The notes: a model not told the origin generated them from the sequence alone. Positions 41,871 through 51,607 are shown, numbered from the stretch's first letter. The stretch is 64,000 nt of DNA from Sphingomonas sp. SUN019 (GCF_024758705.1 NZ_CP096971.1:2294001-2358000), one strand, 5' to 3'. Numbers and translations: made by a program.

Positions 41871-41957
41871 TGGTGCGGCCGAGAAGACTCGAACTTCCAC
41901 GGGCTTTCGCCCACAACGACCTCAACGTTGCGCGTCTACCAATTCCGCCACGGCCGC
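41871..41957 (-). tRNA. tRNA-Leu (anticodon GAG)
   Basis: The minus strand folds as an 87-nt class II tRNA: acceptor GCGGCCG / CGGCCGC, D-arm with GGTAGACGCG, anticodon loop TTGAGGT giving GAG, long variable arm, T-loop GTTCGAGTC, and an encoded CCA end at 41873-41871. It separates the catabolic block and nuclease remnant from the core genes on the right. Confidence 0.95.
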
Positions 41958-42059
41958 ACGTGATGTTCACCGGGCTGGCCCGGCATCTGGCAGGAGCGCG
42001 CCCCTAGCAAAGCGTTTCGGCACTGGCAATGCCCCCAGCGCGCCGGTAGCGCGGATACC

Positions 42060-43418
42060 ATGACCAGCGCCGCCATCGACCGCTCGGGCGAGACGCGCCG
42101 CATCCTGACGCTGGCGTGGCCGGTCGTGCTGACCAGCCTGAACTGGACGATCCTGCATCTGACCGACGTGATCGTCGTCGGGCTGGTCAGCGTGCATGAG
42201 GTGGCGGCGCTGTCCGCCAGCCGCGCGCTGACCTTCGTCGGGATCGTTGCATGTCTGGCGTGGCTGTCGGGGGTGCTGGTGTTCACGTCGCGCGCCGACG
42301 GGGCGGGGGATTTGCGCAGGACCGGCGCGGTGCTGCGCGACGGTCTGGGGTTCGCAATCGCGCTGGGTTGTGTAACGGGTGCGATCCTGTTCTTCGGCGC
42401 GGTCCCGATCCTGCGCGCGATGGGGGTGGCGGAGCCGCTGGTCGAGCCGGGCGCGCGCGTCGTGCGGATGATGGCGCTGGGCTATCCGTTCCAGCTGATG
42501 ATCGTCGCGGCGAGTTTCTTTCTCGAAGGGATCAGCCGTCCGCGGCGTGTGGCGGTGGTCAACCTGTCGATCATGCCGCTGAATGCGGTGCTGGCGTGGG
42601 CGCTCGCGACTGGCAGCGTCGGGTTGCCGGCGATGGGCGCGGCAGGCGCAGGGCTGGCGACCGCGATCGCTTCGATGGTTGGCGGTCTGGCGATGGCCGG
42701 TGCGGCGTGGACCTTGCCGGAGGCGGCGGCGCGGGGGGTGCGCGACCTGTCGCTGGCGGCATGGCGGCGCGTTCCCGCGGGCATGTCGGTATTGGCTACG
42801 TTTGGTGCGATCCCGGCATTGGCGTCGGGGCTGGAGCTGGCCGGATTCTCGATCCTGATCGCACTGTCGACGCGGCTGGGCGACGCGACCGCGCACGCGT
42901 TCCAGATCGTGTTTTCGGTCCACAACGTGACGTTCGCGCTGGCGCTCGGCCTTGCGTCAGCGGCGGGGGTGCGGACCGGCAATGCGGTCGGTGAGGGCGT
43001 GCCGGAGCAGGTTGCGGCGCGCGTCCGGATTGTGCTGGGCGCGGTGACGGTCGTGCTCGGGCTGACCGCGGCGCTGCTGATCGTCTTCCGCGGATCGGTC
43101 GCGGCGCTGTTCCCGGCGACGCCCGATGTTCACGCGCTGACCATCTTCATGCTGTTGCCGTGGCTGCCGTTCATCGTGTTCGACGGGCTGCAGGTGGTGC
43201 TGGTCTATGCGCTGCGCTCGCTCGGCGATCAGGTCGCGGCGGGGGTGAACGGCATTCTCGCCTTCTTCCTCGTCACCGGCGGTGCGGGGTGGGCGCTGGT
43301 CGCCGCAGGCGTCGGGCCGCTCGCTCTGGTCTGGGCGTCGGGGCTGGGCATGATCGCGTCGGCGGCGCTGAACGGCGCACGGTTCCTCATCGTGACGTGG
43401 CGGCTGCGCGTCAGTTAG
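42060..43418 (+). CDS. MATE family efflux transporter
   Basis: 452 residues with 12 hydrophobic segments. N-terminal part: [26 protein letters not shown], typical of MATE repeats, with the internal repeat starting near 235 ([27 protein letters not shown]). Exports drugs, dyes or metabolites using a cation gradient. The start codon lies 57 bp after the last base of the upstream gap next to tRNA-Leu. Its last 8 bp overlap the opposite zinc-ribbon gene. Substrate unknown; not obviously linked to the catabolic block. Confidence 0.92.
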   Translation: MTSAAIDRSGETRRILTLAWPVVLTSLNWTILHLTDVIVVGLVSVHEVAALSASRALTFVGIVACLAWLSGVLVFTSRADGAGDLRRTGAVLRDGLGFAIALGCVTGAILFFGAVPILRAMGVAEPLVEPGARVVRMMALGYPFQLMIVAASFFLEGISRPRRVAVVNLSIMPLNAVLAWALATGSVGLPAMGAAGAGLATAIASMVGGLAMAGAAWTLPEAAARGVRDLSLAAWRRVPAGMSVLATFGAIPALASGLELAGFSILIALSTRLGDATAHAFQIVFSVHNVTFALALGLASAAGVRTGNAVGEGVPEQVAARVRIVLGAVTVVLGLTAALLIVFRGSVAALFPATPDVHALTIFMLLPWLPFIVFDGLQVVLVYALRSLGDQVAAGVNGILAFFLVTGGAGWALVAAGVGPLALVWASGLGMIASAALNGARFLIVTWRLRVS

Positions 43419-44142
43419 CGTCCTCGCCCGCGAAGCTCAGCTCCAGCCGCTTCGAATTGGCGGGCACGTCCAGCTTGGCCGAGTTAAAGTCGATCGCGCT
43501 CTTTGCGCCTAATGACCGTTGCTGCGGGATGATCGTCCAGCTGAACACGATCCGGTTCTGCGCATCGCGCAGGTCGGCGCGGATGTCGGGGACGCGCTGA
43601 AGGCTGCCCGATGGGTTGAGCACCTTTCCGCTGACCGCGAACAACTCGCTGCCGTTGGCCATTTCACGCCGCTCGATCGGATTGTCGATCAGCCTGAGCG
43701 GAGATTCTTGCGCGCCGAACGACAGCCCGAGCTGCGCGGCCAGGCCCGGCGCGCTGGTCCACAGGATCGCCGCGACCGCGATCAGCATCAGCGCCCCCGC
43801 CGCGATCGCGACAATCGTCCAGCGTTTCGCGGGGTTGCGCGTCGGCACGAACGGCGCGCGGTACGCGAATATGTCGAGCGCAGGATCGGCCGGCGTCACG
43901 ACGGGATCGACGACCGGTTCGACCACCGGCTCTACGATCGGCCCGACGACCGGAGACGCCGCGACCACCGGTGCGGCGGTTACGGGGGGCGCGGACGGTG
44001 CCGTTTGGCCCAGCGCGCGTGCGTCGGGGTATTGGTGCCAGCTATGCTTGCACGTCGCGCAGCGCACCGTGCGGCCGTCGACGCCGACCGCACTGTCGGG
44101 GACCAGGTAACGCGTATGGCATTCGGGGCATTCCAGGATCAT
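43411..44142 (-). CDS. MJ0042-type zinc-ribbon membrane protein
   Basis: 243 residues. N-terminal zinc ribbon [19 protein letters not shown] with a second pair in [10 protein letters not shown], a Val/Pro-rich linker ([20 protein letters not shown]), one membrane segment ([21 protein letters not shown], about 135-155), and a C-terminal domain with a beta-rich DUF3426-like pattern ([20 protein letters not shown]). The ATG at 44142 is chosen because the ribbon begins at once. It is divergent from ftsE, a placement I believe is common in sphingomonads. Function unknown; possibly an envelope-linked regulator. Confidence 0.85.
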   Translation of the reverse strand: MILECPECHTRYLVPDSAVGVDGRTVRCATCKHSWHQYPDARALGQTAPSAPPVTAAPVVAASPVVGPIVEPVVEPVVDPVVTPADPALDIFAYRAPFVPTRNPAKRWTIVAIAAGALMLIAVAAILWTSAPGLAAQLGLSFGAQESPLRLIDNPIERREMANGSELFAVSGKVLNPSGSLQRVPDIRADLRDAQNRIVFSWTIIPQQRSLGAKSAIDFNSAKLDVPANSKRLELSFAGEDAN

Positions 44143-44324
44143 GCGCGCGCGGACCGATCTTACGGGCCGGATAACCGGCCGAAACAATCCCGAATCTAAA
44201 CACGTACAGCACCCCTGTGGCAAGCGTCCACGCCAGCGGCGCTTGTGGGATCGTGCCCGGCCGTGCGATGGCGTCGGAAGGAATGCCCGCACCGGGCGCG
44301 AATTGAGGGACGACCGCGCCGGTT

Positions 44325-45029
44325 ATGGCGAACATCGTGCAGTTCGAAAATGTGGGGCTGCGCTACGGCGAGGGGCAGGAGACGCTCGCCGACCTGTCGT
44401 TCACGCTAGCCAGCGGATCGTTCTATTTCCTGACCGGGGCCAGCGGCGCGGGGAAGACCTCGCTGCTGCGATTGCTGTACCTCGCGCAGCGCCCGACGCG
44501 CGGGGTGATCAAATTGTTCGGCGAGGATGCGGTGATGATGCCGCGCAGCCGCCTGCCCGGCTTTCGCCGCCGCATTGGGGTGGTGTTCCAGGATTTCCGG
44601 CTCGTCCCGCATTTGTCGATCGCGGACAATATCGCGCTCCCTCTGCGCGTCGCGGGCGTATCGGAGAGCGATATCGCGGGGCCGGTGACCGAGATGCTCG
44701 CCTGGGTCGGGCTCGGCGAACGCGGCAACGCGCGGCCCGCCACGTTGTCGGGCGGGGAGCAGCAGCGCGTCGCGATCGCGCGCGCGGTGATCGGCCGGCC
44801 CGAAATGCTGGTCGCCGACGAACCGACCGGCAACGTCGATCCCGACATGGCCGACCGCTTGCTGCTGCTGTTCGATTCGCTCAACCGGCTCGGCACCACC
44901 GTCGTCGTTGCAACGCACGACCTGCATCTGCTCAGCCGCATCCCGAGCGCGCGGATGATGCGGCTGGACAAGGGACGGTTGCACGATCCGACCGGGGCAC
45001 TGCTCCATCCGCCCGGTGACCCGACGTGA
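44325..45029 (+). CDS. ftsE: Cell division ATP-binding protein FtsE
   Basis: 234-residue ABC ATPase. Walker A is GASGAGKTS, the signature is LSGGEQQR, Walker B VADEPTGNVD and the switch His in VVATHD. The N-terminal VGLRYGEGQETLADLSFTL fits FtsE. With FtsX it forms the divisome ABC complex that activates periplasmic amidases during separation of daughter cells. The stop overlaps the ftsX GTG start as GTGA. Start of a four-gene overlapping unit ftsE-ftsX-ydcF-plsC. Confidence 0.95.
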   Translation: MANIVQFENVGLRYGEGQETLADLSFTLASGSFYFLTGASGAGKTSLLRLLYLAQRPTRGVIKLFGEDAVMMPRSRLPGFRRRIGVVFQDFRLVPHLSIADNIALPLRVAGVSESDIAGPVTEMLAWVGLGERGNARPATLSGGEQQRVAIARAVIGRPEMLVADEPTGNVDPDMADRLLLLFDSLNRLGTTVVVATHDLHLLSRIPSARMMRLDKGRLHDPTGALLHPPGDPT

Positions 45030-45904
45030 GCGGCGGACACACCACGCGCCTGCTCGACGACGCGGGTGGCGTGCGCGCGATGACGTGGGTCATCGCGATC
45101 ATGCTGTTCCTGACCGTGCTCGCCGCCGCGCTGGGCCTCGCTACGCGCAGCGCGGCGCGGTCGCTGGAAGGGCAGCTCGCCGGGCGGCTGACGGTGCAGA
45201 TCGTGGAGGGCGATCCTGGCTTGCGCGAACGGCTGGCGGCCCGAGCGCTGGCGGCGGTGCGCGCCAGCCCCGACGTCGCCCATGCGACGCCGGTCGACCG
45301 CGCCGAACTCGCGCGGCTGCTGCGGCCGTGGCTGGGCGACGACGGCGCCGATCCCGAACTGCCGGTGCCCGCGATGATCGACATCGACCTGAAGTCGGCC
45401 GACGCAGTCAGCGCGGCGCGGGTGCGCGCGCGCGTGACCGCCGCGGTGCCAAGCGCGCGGATCGACGCGCATGAGGCGTGGATGTCGCCGGTCACCGGCT
45501 TCATGCGGCTGATGACGTGGCTCGCGATCGGCCTCGTCCTGCTGACCGCCAGCGCGACCGCGGCGGTGGTGATGCTCGCTGCGCGCGCCGGACTCGACGC
45601 GCATCGTGCGACGATCGAGGTGATGCATATGCTCGGCTCGACCGACGTGCAGGTCGCGCGGCTGTTCCAGCGCCGCATCGCGCGCGACGCGATGATCGGC
45701 GGGCTGGTCGGCGGCGGGCTGGCGCTGGGCGTCACCGCGTTCCTCGGCACGCGGCTGGCGGCGCTCGGCTCCGAACTACTGGGGCAGATGACCTTGGGAG
45801 CGGCAGGCTGGGCGGCGCTTGCGTTGCTGCCTGTCGCGTTCGTCATCCTCGCCGCGCTGGCCGCGCGCGTGGCGGTGACGCGGACGCTGGGGCGAATGTT
45901 GTGA
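45026..45904 (+). CDS. ftsX: Cell division protein FtsX
   Basis: 292 residues. Four membrane segments: one near the N-terminus (MTWVIAIMLFLTVLAAAL), then a periplasmic domain of about 130 residues, and three more in the C-terminal half (LIRLMTWLAIG-like, ALGVTAFLGT, ALALLPVAFVILAAL). The periplasmic VHRAEL/ARVRARVTAAV region is variable, as usual for FtsX. GTG start coupled to ftsE. Permease-like partner in the FtsEX complex; the membrane part works as a mechanotransducer and not as a transporter. Confidence 0.93.
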   Translation: MSGGHTTRLLDDAGGVRAMTWVIAIMLFLTVLAAALGLATRSAARSLEGQLAGRLTVQIVEGDPGLRERLAARALAAVRASPDVAHATPVDRAELARLLRPWLGDDGADPELPVPAMIDIDLKSADAVSAARVRARVTAAVPSARIDAHEAWMSPVTGFMRLMTWLAIGLVLLTASATAAVVMLAARAGLDAHRATIEVMHMLGSTDVQVARLFQRRIARDAMIGGLVGGGLALGVTAFLGTRLAALGSELLGQMTLGAAGWAALALLPVAFVILAALAARVAVTRTLGRML

Positions 45905-46434
45905 TCGTCCGTACGCTCGGCCTGATCGTAGTGCTGTGGGCGCTGGGCTTCGCCGCCTTCATGCTGACGCTCGCCGAGCCGGCGGGCGACGTGCGTACCG
46001 ACGCGATCGTCGTACCGACGGGCGCTGCGGGGCGGATCGATCGCGGGCTGGAGCTGATCGATCAGCGCCGCGCTAAACGAATGCTGGTCAGTGGGGTCGC
46101 GCCGGGATTGCGCAAGGTCGATCTGGTCGAGGCCTATCGCCATCCGCGCGAGATCGCGTGCTGCGTCGATCTGGGGCGGCAGGCGGTCGATACGCGATCG
46201 AATGCGGAGGAAACCGCCCGCTGGGTGCGCGAGCATCGCTATCGCTCGGTCCGGCTGGTCACATCGGACTGGCATATGGCGCGCGCGCGGATGGAATTGG
46301 GCGCGGCGCTCGACGACGATGTCCGCATCGTCCGCGACGGCGTCAAAAGCGAACAACGGCTGGGGCAATTGGTGAACGAATACAACAAACTGCTGCTGCG
46401 GCGCGGGGCATTGTGGATTGGCGTCGGGCGATGA
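45901..46434 (+). CDS. YdcF/ElyC/SanA family protein (DUF218)
   Basis: 177 residues with a single N-terminal membrane segment and a DUF218 domain: DAIVVPTGAAGRIDRGLELIDQRRAKRMLVSG, VDTRSNAEETARWV and LVTSDWHMARARMELG. Start is a GTG at 45901 overlapping the ftsX stop; the end overlaps plsC as ATGA. The family acts in envelope biogenesis (ElyC, SanA) with no defined reaction. Context with ftsEX and an acyltransferase supports an envelope role. Confidence 0.88.
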   Translation: MIVRTLGLIVVLWALGFAAFMLTLAEPAGDVRTDAIVVPTGAAGRIDRGLELIDQRRAKRMLVSGVAPGLRKVDLVEAYRHPREIACCVDLGRQAVDTRSNAEETARWVREHRYRSVRLVTSDWHMARARMELGAALDDDVRIVRDGVKSEQRLGQLVNEYNKLLLRRGALWIGVGR

Positions 46435-47180
46435 TCGACGCGGTCCGCACCTTCGTTTTCCGCACATTTTTCTACATCGGGTCGGTGCCGATCGTGCTCG
46501 GCGCGCCGATCGCGGCGCTGTTCGGGCAACGATCGGTCATTTCCTATGCCAATATCTGGGCGCGCTATCACCGGCTGCTGATCCGGCTGGTGCTGGGCAT
46601 CACGCCGCGCGTCGAGGGCGCGGTGCCGAAGGGCCAATACCTCTTCGTGTCGAAGCATCAGGCGATGTACGAGACGCTGGAGCTGCAGCTGTTGTTGAAC
46701 TCTCCCGCGATGGTACTGAAGCGCGAGCTGATGAAGGTGCCGGTCTGGGGCTGGACCACGCAGCAATATGGATCTTTGGTAGTTGACCGCGAGGCATCTT
46801 CGAAGGCGCTCCGCCAAATGATGAAGGAAGGCGCGGCGTTACGCGCCGAGGGGCGGTCGGTGGTCGTCTATGCCGAGGGCACGCGCGTTCCCGTGGGCGA
46901 ACAGCCGCCCCTGCGCTCGGGCTTCGCCGGGCTGTACAAGGCGCTCGATCTGCCGGTCGTGCCGATCGCGGTGAACAGCGGGCGGTTGTTGCCGAAGAAG
47001 GGCGCGATGCACCCCGGCGTCGTGACGTTTCGCATCGGCGAGACGATTCCGCCAGGCCTCCCGCGGCGCGAGGCGGAGGCGCGGGTTCATGCCGCGATCA
47101 ATGCGCTGGAGCGGGAGGGTAATCCTCCCCTGCAAGGGGAGGTGGCAGCCCGCAGGGCTGACGGAGGGGTGTCGCGCTAA
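46431..47180 (+). CDS. plsC: 1-acyl-sn-glycerol-3-phosphate acyltransferase (PlsC family)
   Basis: 249 residues. The acyltransferase boxes are FVSKHQAMYETLE (H-x4-E/D variant), SLVVDREASSK and VVYAEGTRV, with VPIAVNSG after. It converts lysophosphatidate to phosphatidate at the inner membrane. The ATG overlaps the ydcF stop as ATGA. The last ~19 codons (from about 47122, NPPLQGEVAARRADGG) lie inside a palindromic repeat, so the repeat appears to have extended the protein's C-terminus. Confidence 0.92.
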   Translation: MIDAVRTFVFRTFFYIGSVPIVLGAPIAALFGQRSVISYANIWARYHRLLIRLVLGITPRVEGAVPKGQYLFVSKHQAMYETLELQLLLNSPAMVLKRELMKVPVWGWTTQQYGSLVVDREASSKALRQMMKEGAALRAEGRSVVVYAEGTRVPVGEQPPLRSGFAGLYKALDLPVVPIAVNSGRLLPKKGAMHPGVVTFRIGETIPPGLPRREAEARVHAAINALEREGNPPLQGEVAARRADGGVSR

Positions 47181-47239
47181 CGAGAGGGTGTCACCCCTCC
47201 GTCGCGCTGCGCACGCCACCTCCCCTTGCAGGGGAGGAT
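47122..47239. repeat. Composite intergenic palindrome overlapping the 3' end of plsC
   Basis: Outer arms 47122-47146 and 47215-47239 are perfect 25-bp complements, each itself a small hairpin (CTCCCCTGCAAGGGGAG type). Inner arms 47160-47171 and 47192-47203 are perfect 12-bp complements. The plsC stop at 47178-47180 lies in the centre. Between convergent plsC and tyrC it may also terminate both transcripts. Confidence 0.85.
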
Positions 47240-47245
47240 TTGCGG

Positions 47246-48154
47246 TCACCCATGCGTCCGCCCAAAATCCGGGGCCGCATCGTCCTGGCCCTGTTCGACG
47301 ATCGATCGCCTGACGGCGCGCGTCCGCGCGAAATGTTCGAACAGCGCGTCGCCGTCACCCCAGCGGATCGCGCGCTGGAGTTGCGACAGATCCTCGCTGA
47401 AGCGCTGCAGCATCTCCAGCACCGCCTCGCGATTGGTCAGGAACACGTCGCGCCACATCGTCGGGTCGGACGCCGCGATGCGCGTGAAGTCGCGGAAGCC
47501 GCCGGCGGAGAATTTGATCACCTCGCTCTGCGTGACCTCGGCCAGGTCGTCCGCGGTGCCGACGATGGTATAGGCGATCAGATGCGGCAGATGGCTGGTC
47601 ACCGCCAGCACGCGGTCGTGGTGTTCGGGGGCCATCGTCTCGACATCGCTGCCGAGGCGGCGCCAGAACTCTGCGACACGCTCCGCGGCGACCGGATCGC
47701 CGCCCTCGATCGGGGTGACGATGCACCAGCGGCCCTGGAACAGCGACGCGAAGCCCGCCTCCGGGCCGCTCTGCTCGGTCCCCGCGACGGGATGTGCGGG
47801 GACGATGGTCGCGCCGGGCAACGCCTCGCTAAGCGCGCGCGCGACCTCCGCCTTGCAGCTGCCGACGTCGCTGATCACCGCGTCGGCGGGAAGGTCGGCG
47901 GCGATCTCGGCGGCGACCGCGCCCATTGCGCCGACCGGCACGCACAGGATCACCAAGTCGGCGTCGGTCACCGCCGCGCCCGCATTGTCGGCGATGTCGT
48001 CGCACAGCCCCATGCGATCGGCCACCGCACGCACATCGCTGTCGGCGTCATGCCCGGTCAGGCGCACGGTCGGCATCCGTTCGCGCACCGCGCGCGCGAT
48101 CGACGAACCGATCAGCCCGAGGCCGATGATCGTCACCCTAGCGAACGGCAGCAT
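47246..48154 (-). CDS. tyrC: Prephenate/arogenate dehydrogenase family protein
   Basis: 302 residues. N-terminal NAD(P) fold VTIIGLGLIGSSIARAV, then DLVILCVPVGAM, the VISDVGSCKAEV segment and the catalytic-His region IVPAHPVAGTEQSG, with the C-terminal helical domain containing LTSHLPHLIAYT-like sequence. Last committed step of tyrosine formation (arogenate or prephenate oxidation). The ATG at 48154 overlaps the hisC stop (ATGA). hisC-tyrC order fits a bifunctional aromatic/histidine aminotransferase pairing known in alphaproteobacteria. Confidence 0.9.
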   Translation of the reverse strand: MLPFARVTIIGLGLIGSSIARAVRERMPTVRLTGHDADSDVRAVADRMGLCDDIADNAGAAVTDADLVILCVPVGAMGAVAAEIAADLPADAVISDVGSCKAEVARALSEALPGATIVPAHPVAGTEQSGPEAGFASLFQGRWCIVTPIEGGDPVAAERVAEFWRRLGSDVETMAPEHHDRVLAVTSHLPHLIAYTIVGTADDLAEVTQSEVIKFSAGGFRDFTRIAASDPTMWRDVFLTNREAVLEMLQRFSEDLSQLQRAIRWGDGDALFEHFARTRAVRRSIVEQGQDDAAPDFGRTHG

Positions 48155-49272
48155 CAGCCGCGCTCGGCCAGATCGCGCAGTGCGGCTGCGACGCCGCGCG
48201 TCTCGTCCTCGGTGCCGATCGTGATGCGCAGCCCGTGCGGCAGGCCCTGTCCGGGCAGCCAGCGGACGATATAGCCCGCGTCCATCAGCCCCTTGTAGGC
48301 GACCTCCGCGGTCAGCTTGCCCTTGAACAGCACCAGCACGAAATTCGCCTGGCTCGGCACCGCGCGCAGGCCTGCGTTGCCGAGTTTGGCGATCTCGTCC
48401 GCAAACCATGCCCGCCAATGCGCATTGTGATCGCGGGTATGCGCCACGAAATCGCGATCCCCCAGCGCAGCGATGGCCGCCGCGGTCCCGGCGATCGTGA
48501 TGCTGAACGGCAGGCGGATGCGGTGCATCGCGGCGATGATCTCGGCCGAGGCGTAACCCCAGCCGATGCGTTCGGCGGCGAGGCCGTACATCTTCGAGAA
48601 TGTGCGCGTCACCAATACGTTGGACGCGCTCTCCGCCAGCGCCATCCCGCCGTCTTCTGCGTCGCCCTCGATATATTCGGCATAGGCGTGATCGAGCACG
48701 AGCAGTACGTCGGCGGGCAATCCGGCGTGAAGCCGCGCGATCTCGGCCTTGGTCGAATAGGTGCCGGTCGGATTGTTGGGGTTCGCGACGAACACCATCT
48801 TCGTGTTCGGCGTGACGGCTGCAAGGATCGCATCAACGTCGGTCGCATAATCCGTGTCGGGCGCTATCACCGGCGTCGCGCCCACGCGCCGCGTCGCGAT
48901 CTCGTACACCGCGAAGCCGTAACGGACGTGGATGATCTCGTCGCCCGGCCCCGCAAATGCGCCCGCGGCCAGGTGCAGCACCTCGTCCGATCCGTTGCCA
49001 TAGATGATCCGCGCCGGGTCCAGTTGGTGCATCTCGGCCAGCGTCTCGCGCAATTCCGCGCCGCTCGCGTCGGGATAGCGTTCCAGATTGTGCGCGGCCG
49101 CCGCGAACGCCGCGCGCGCCGCCGGGCTGGTGCCGAGCGGATTCTCGTTCGACGAGAGTTTGGCGACCTTGCGCCCGTCATCGGTGGTCGAACGGCCGGG
49201 GATATAAGGCGCGATCGCCATGATCCAGGGTTTGGGGGCGGGGGCGGAGGCAGCGGCGGCATTGGCGGTCAT
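48154..49272 (-). CDS. hisC: Histidinol-phosphate aminotransferase (HisC family)
   Basis: 372 residues, PLP-dependent class I/II aminotransferase. The N-terminal LSSNENPLGTSP, the cofactor loop FVANPNNPTGTYS, DHAYAEYI and the PLP lysine in TRTFSKMYGLAAERIGW are all in place; the C-terminal Arg is in GLRITIGTEDE. I chose the ATG at 49272; the frame runs on to 49386 without support. Upstream partner of tyrC in an overlapping operon, so it may also transaminate prephenate or phenylpyruvate. Divergent from metX. Confidence 0.93.
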   Translation of the reverse strand: MTANAAAASAPAPKPWIMAIAPYIPGRSTTDDGRKVAKLSSNENPLGTSPAARAAFAAAAHNLERYPDASGAELRETLAEMHQLDPARIIYGNGSDEVLHLAAGAFAGPGDEIIHVRYGFAVYEIATRRVGATPVIAPDTDYATDVDAILAAVTPNTKMVFVANPNNPTGTYSTKAEIARLHAGLPADVLLVLDHAYAEYIEGDAEDGGMALAESASNVLVTRTFSKMYGLAAERIGWGYASAEIIAAMHRIRLPFSITIAGTAAAIAALGDRDFVAHTRDHNAHWRAWFADEIAKLGNAGLRAVPSQANFVLVLFKGKLTAEVAYKGLMDAGYIVRWLPGQGLPHGLRITIGTEDETRGVAAALRDLAERG

Positions 49273-49394
49273 AAGGCGCGCGACTACGCCGTCACTGCAC
49301 GAGTGGAAAGGGCGCGAATGTTGAGAATGTTGAGACGCTGGCGCACTTTTCTTCAACATTCCCTTCTTCCCGGCACATCGGCCCATCCCCTATG

Positions 49395-49407
49395 ATACGA
49401 AACGTAT
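49395..49407. promoter_or_regulatory. Short palindrome in the hisC-metX divergent region
   Basis: ATACG-AAA-CGTAT is a perfect 5-bp inverted repeat 60 bp upstream of metX. It may be an operator for a methionine-responsive regulator, but no protein or second copy supports this. Confidence 0.3.
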
Positions 49408-49467
49408 GTTGTAGGACAGCCCCGGCCGGCATTGTCGGTGCGTGCGCGGGCCGCTAACGCGGGCGCG

Positions 49468-50583
49468 ATGTCCAACGACCAGCGTTTCGGCCTTTCGCGT
49501 CATGTCGTGCTGCCGGGACCGCTCAGGCTCGACGGCGGCGTGCTGCTGTCGCCGGTCGAGATCGCGTATGAGACGTACGGCACGCTCGACGCCGACGCGG
49601 GCAATGCGATCCTGATCTGCCACGCGCTGACGATGGACCAGTTCGTCGCCTCCACCCATCCGCGCACGGGCAAGCCCGGCTGGTGGCGGCAGATGGTCGG
49701 GCCGAGCAAGCCGATCGACACCGATCGTTATTTCGTCGTGTGCGCCAACGTGCTCGGCTCGTGCCTCGGCTCGTCCGGCCCGGCGACGATCAACCCCGCG
49801 AGCGGCCACGAATGGGGCATGGCGTTCCCCGTCATCACGATCCGCGACATGGTGCGCGCGCAAGCCATGCTGCTCGATCATCTCGGCATCGCGCGGCTGA
49901 AGGCGGTGGTCGGCGGCTCGATGGGCGGGATGCAGGCGCTGTCGTGGCCTGCGACCTTCCCCGACCGGGTCGAGGCCGCGGTCGTCATCGCCTCCACCGC
50001 GCGCCACACCGCGCAGAACATCGCCTTCCACGAAGTCGGACGACAGGCGGTGATGGCCGATCCGAACTGGCGCGAGGGCGACTATTACGGCGCGGAACCG
50101 CCCGCGGCGGGGCTGGCGGTCGCGCGGATGGCGGCGCACATCACTTACCTGTCCGAAGCAGGACTGACCGAGAAGTTCGGGCGGAAACTGCAGGCGCGGG
50201 AGGCGAAGACGTTCGGTTTCGATGCCGATTTCCAGGTCGAAAGCTATCTGCGTCATCAGGGGATCGCCTTCGTCGACCGGTTCGACGCCAACAGCTATCT
50301 CTACATCACTCGGGCGATGGATTATTTCGATCTCGCGGAAGAACACGGCGGCCTGCTGGCGAACGCGTTTCGGGGAACGAACACACGCTTCTGCCTCGTC
50401 AGCTTCGACACCGACTGGCTGTACCCGACACCCGAATCGCGCAGCATCGTCCACGCGCTGAACGCTGCGGGCGCACGCGTCAGCTTCGTCGAACTGTCGA
50501 GTCCGTACGGCCACGACGCGTTCCTGCTCGATTCGCCCGAACTCGACCGCGTCGTCGCTGGTTTCGTGAGGGCGGGGGTATGA
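49468..50583 (+). CDS. metX: Homoserine O-acetyltransferase (MetX)
   Basis: 371-residue alpha/beta hydrolase-fold acyltransferase. Opening [21 protein letters not shown] is the family oxyanion region, the nucleophile elbow is [12 protein letters not shown], and the late Asp/His are in FDTDWLYP and [11 protein letters not shown]. Makes O-acetylhomoserine (or O-succinylhomoserine) for methionine synthesis. The ATG at 49468 lacks a clear ribosome site; the frame extends 12 codons further upstream. The stop overlaps the GNAT gene as ATGA. Followed by GNAT and metW. Confidence 0.94.
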   Translation: MSNDQRFGLSRHVVLPGPLRLDGGVLLSPVEIAYETYGTLDADAGNAILICHALTMDQFVASTHPRTGKPGWWRQMVGPSKPIDTDRYFVVCANVLGSCLGSSGPATINPASGHEWGMAFPVITIRDMVRAQAMLLDHLGIARLKAVVGGSMGGMQALSWPATFPDRVEAAVVIASTARHTAQNIAFHEVGRQAVMADPNWREGDYYGAEPPAAGLAVARMAAHITYLSEAGLTEKFGRKLQAREAKTFGFDADFQVESYLRHQGIAFVDRFDANSYLYITRAMDYFDLAEEHGGLLANAFRGTNTRFCLVSFDTDWLYPTPESRSIVHALNAAGARVSFVELSSPYGHDAFLLDSPELDRVVAGFVRAGV

Positions 50584-51011
50584 TCGAACTGTCCGACGAC
50601 AAGGCGCGGCTGCAGGTCGATCGCGTCCACGCGTGGCTGGCGTCGAGCTATTGGTCGCCGGGCATCGCGCGCGAACTGGTCGAACGCGCGATCGCCGGAT
50701 CGCATTGCCTCGGCGCGTACCAAGACGGCGTTCAGGTCGGTTACGCCCGCGCGATCACCGATCATGCGACGTTCGCGTGGATCGCCGATGTGTGGGTCGA
50801 GGAAACCGCGCGCGGACAAGGCTTGGGCCGCCGCATGGTGCGCTGGTTCCTCAATCATCCCGATTTCATCGGGATGCGCCGCGTCGCGCTGGTCACCGCG
50901 GATGCGCACGGCGTGTACGAGGCGCTCGGCTTCCATGCGCTGCTGCGGCCGGAGCGCTTCATGGAGCGACTCGCGCCCGATGCCGCGGCACGATTGAAGG
51001 CCGCGCCGTGA
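50580..51011 (+). CDS. GNAT family N-acetyltransferase
   Basis: 143 residues with the acetyl-CoA-binding motif [16 protein letters not shown] (Q/R-x-x-G-x-G/A) near residue 78-92 and the preceding strand [13 protein letters not shown]. Substrate not evident. It is strictly coupled: its ATG overlaps the metX stop and its TGA overlaps the metW GTG. The arrangement metX-GNAT-metW puts it under methionine-operon control. Confidence 0.9.
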   Translation: MIELSDDKARLQVDRVHAWLASSYWSPGIARELVERAIAGSHCLGAYQDGVQVGYARAITDHATFAWIADVWVEETARGQGLGRRMVRWFLNHPDFIGMRRVALVTADAHGVYEALGFHALLRPERFMERLAPDAAARLKAAP

Positions 51012-51607
51012 ACTTGCGCGCCGACCTGGCGATCATCGCCGCCAACGTTGCGCGGGAAAGCCGCGTGCTCGACGTCGGGTGCGGCGACGGGCAGTTGATG
51101 GCGGCGTTGCGCGATGATCGCGGATGCGACGCGCGTGGGCTGGAGATTGACGTCACGAACGTCGCCGCCGCCGTCGCGCGCGGGCTGTCGGTGATCCAAG
51201 GCGATGCCGATGTCGACCTCGCCGCCTATCCCGACCGCAGTTTCGATTATGCGATCCTCAGCCAGACCTTGCAGACCGCGCGCGCGCCCGATCGCGTACT
51301 CGACGAATTGTTGCGGATCGGCCACCGCGCCTTCGTCAGTTTCCCCAATTTCGCGCAGTGGCGCGTGCGGCTGTCGCTATTGTGGGGCGGGCGGATGCCG
51401 GTGACGCGGCAATTGCCCGAACGCTGGTATGACACGCCCAACATCCACCATCTGACGGTCGACGATTTCCGCGCGCATCTGAAGGACCGCGGTGTGACCG
51501 TCGAGGGCGCGTGGTTCCTGTCGGGTGACAAAAAAACCACATCGGCGGCGGCAAACGTGCTCGCGGAGCACGCCGTGTTCCTGCTGCGGCGGAACCTTAC
51601 CGGTTGA
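51008..51607 (+). CDS. metW: Methionine biosynthesis protein MetW
   Basis: 199 residues of the class I methyltransferase fold: SRVLDVGCGDGQLMAALRD (SAM motif I), GLEID, FDYAILSQTLQTARAP, and the conserved FPNFAQWRVRLSLLWGGRMP, WYDTPNIHHLTVDDF that mark MetW. It is needed for MetX activity in related bacteria, probably as a partner protein. GTG start at 51008 coupled to the GNAT gene. Ends 32 bp before a response regulator. Confidence 0.93.
   Translation: MNLRADLAIIAANVARESRVLDVGCGDGQLMAALRDDRGCDARGLEIDVTNVAAAVARGLSVIQGDADVDLAAYPDRSFDYAILSQTLQTARAPDRVLDELLRIGHRAFVSFPNFAQWRVRLSLLWGGRMPVTRQLPERWYDTPNIHHLTVDDFRAHLKDRGVTVEGAWFLSGDKKTTSAAANVLAEHAVFLLRRNLTG

Noticed and set aside
41871..41957. tRNA-Leu 3' end as attachment site of the catabolic block
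   Set aside because: I looked for a repeat of the tRNA 3' end near the left edge (about 2-7 kb) and saw none, and there is no integrase. The block may still be acquired but this mechanism is not supported.
49408..49467. SAM-responsive riboswitch in the metX leader
   Set aside because: The leader is short and GC-rich with a GCTAACGCGGG string, but the conserved core of SAM-II or SAM/SAH elements could not be recognised.
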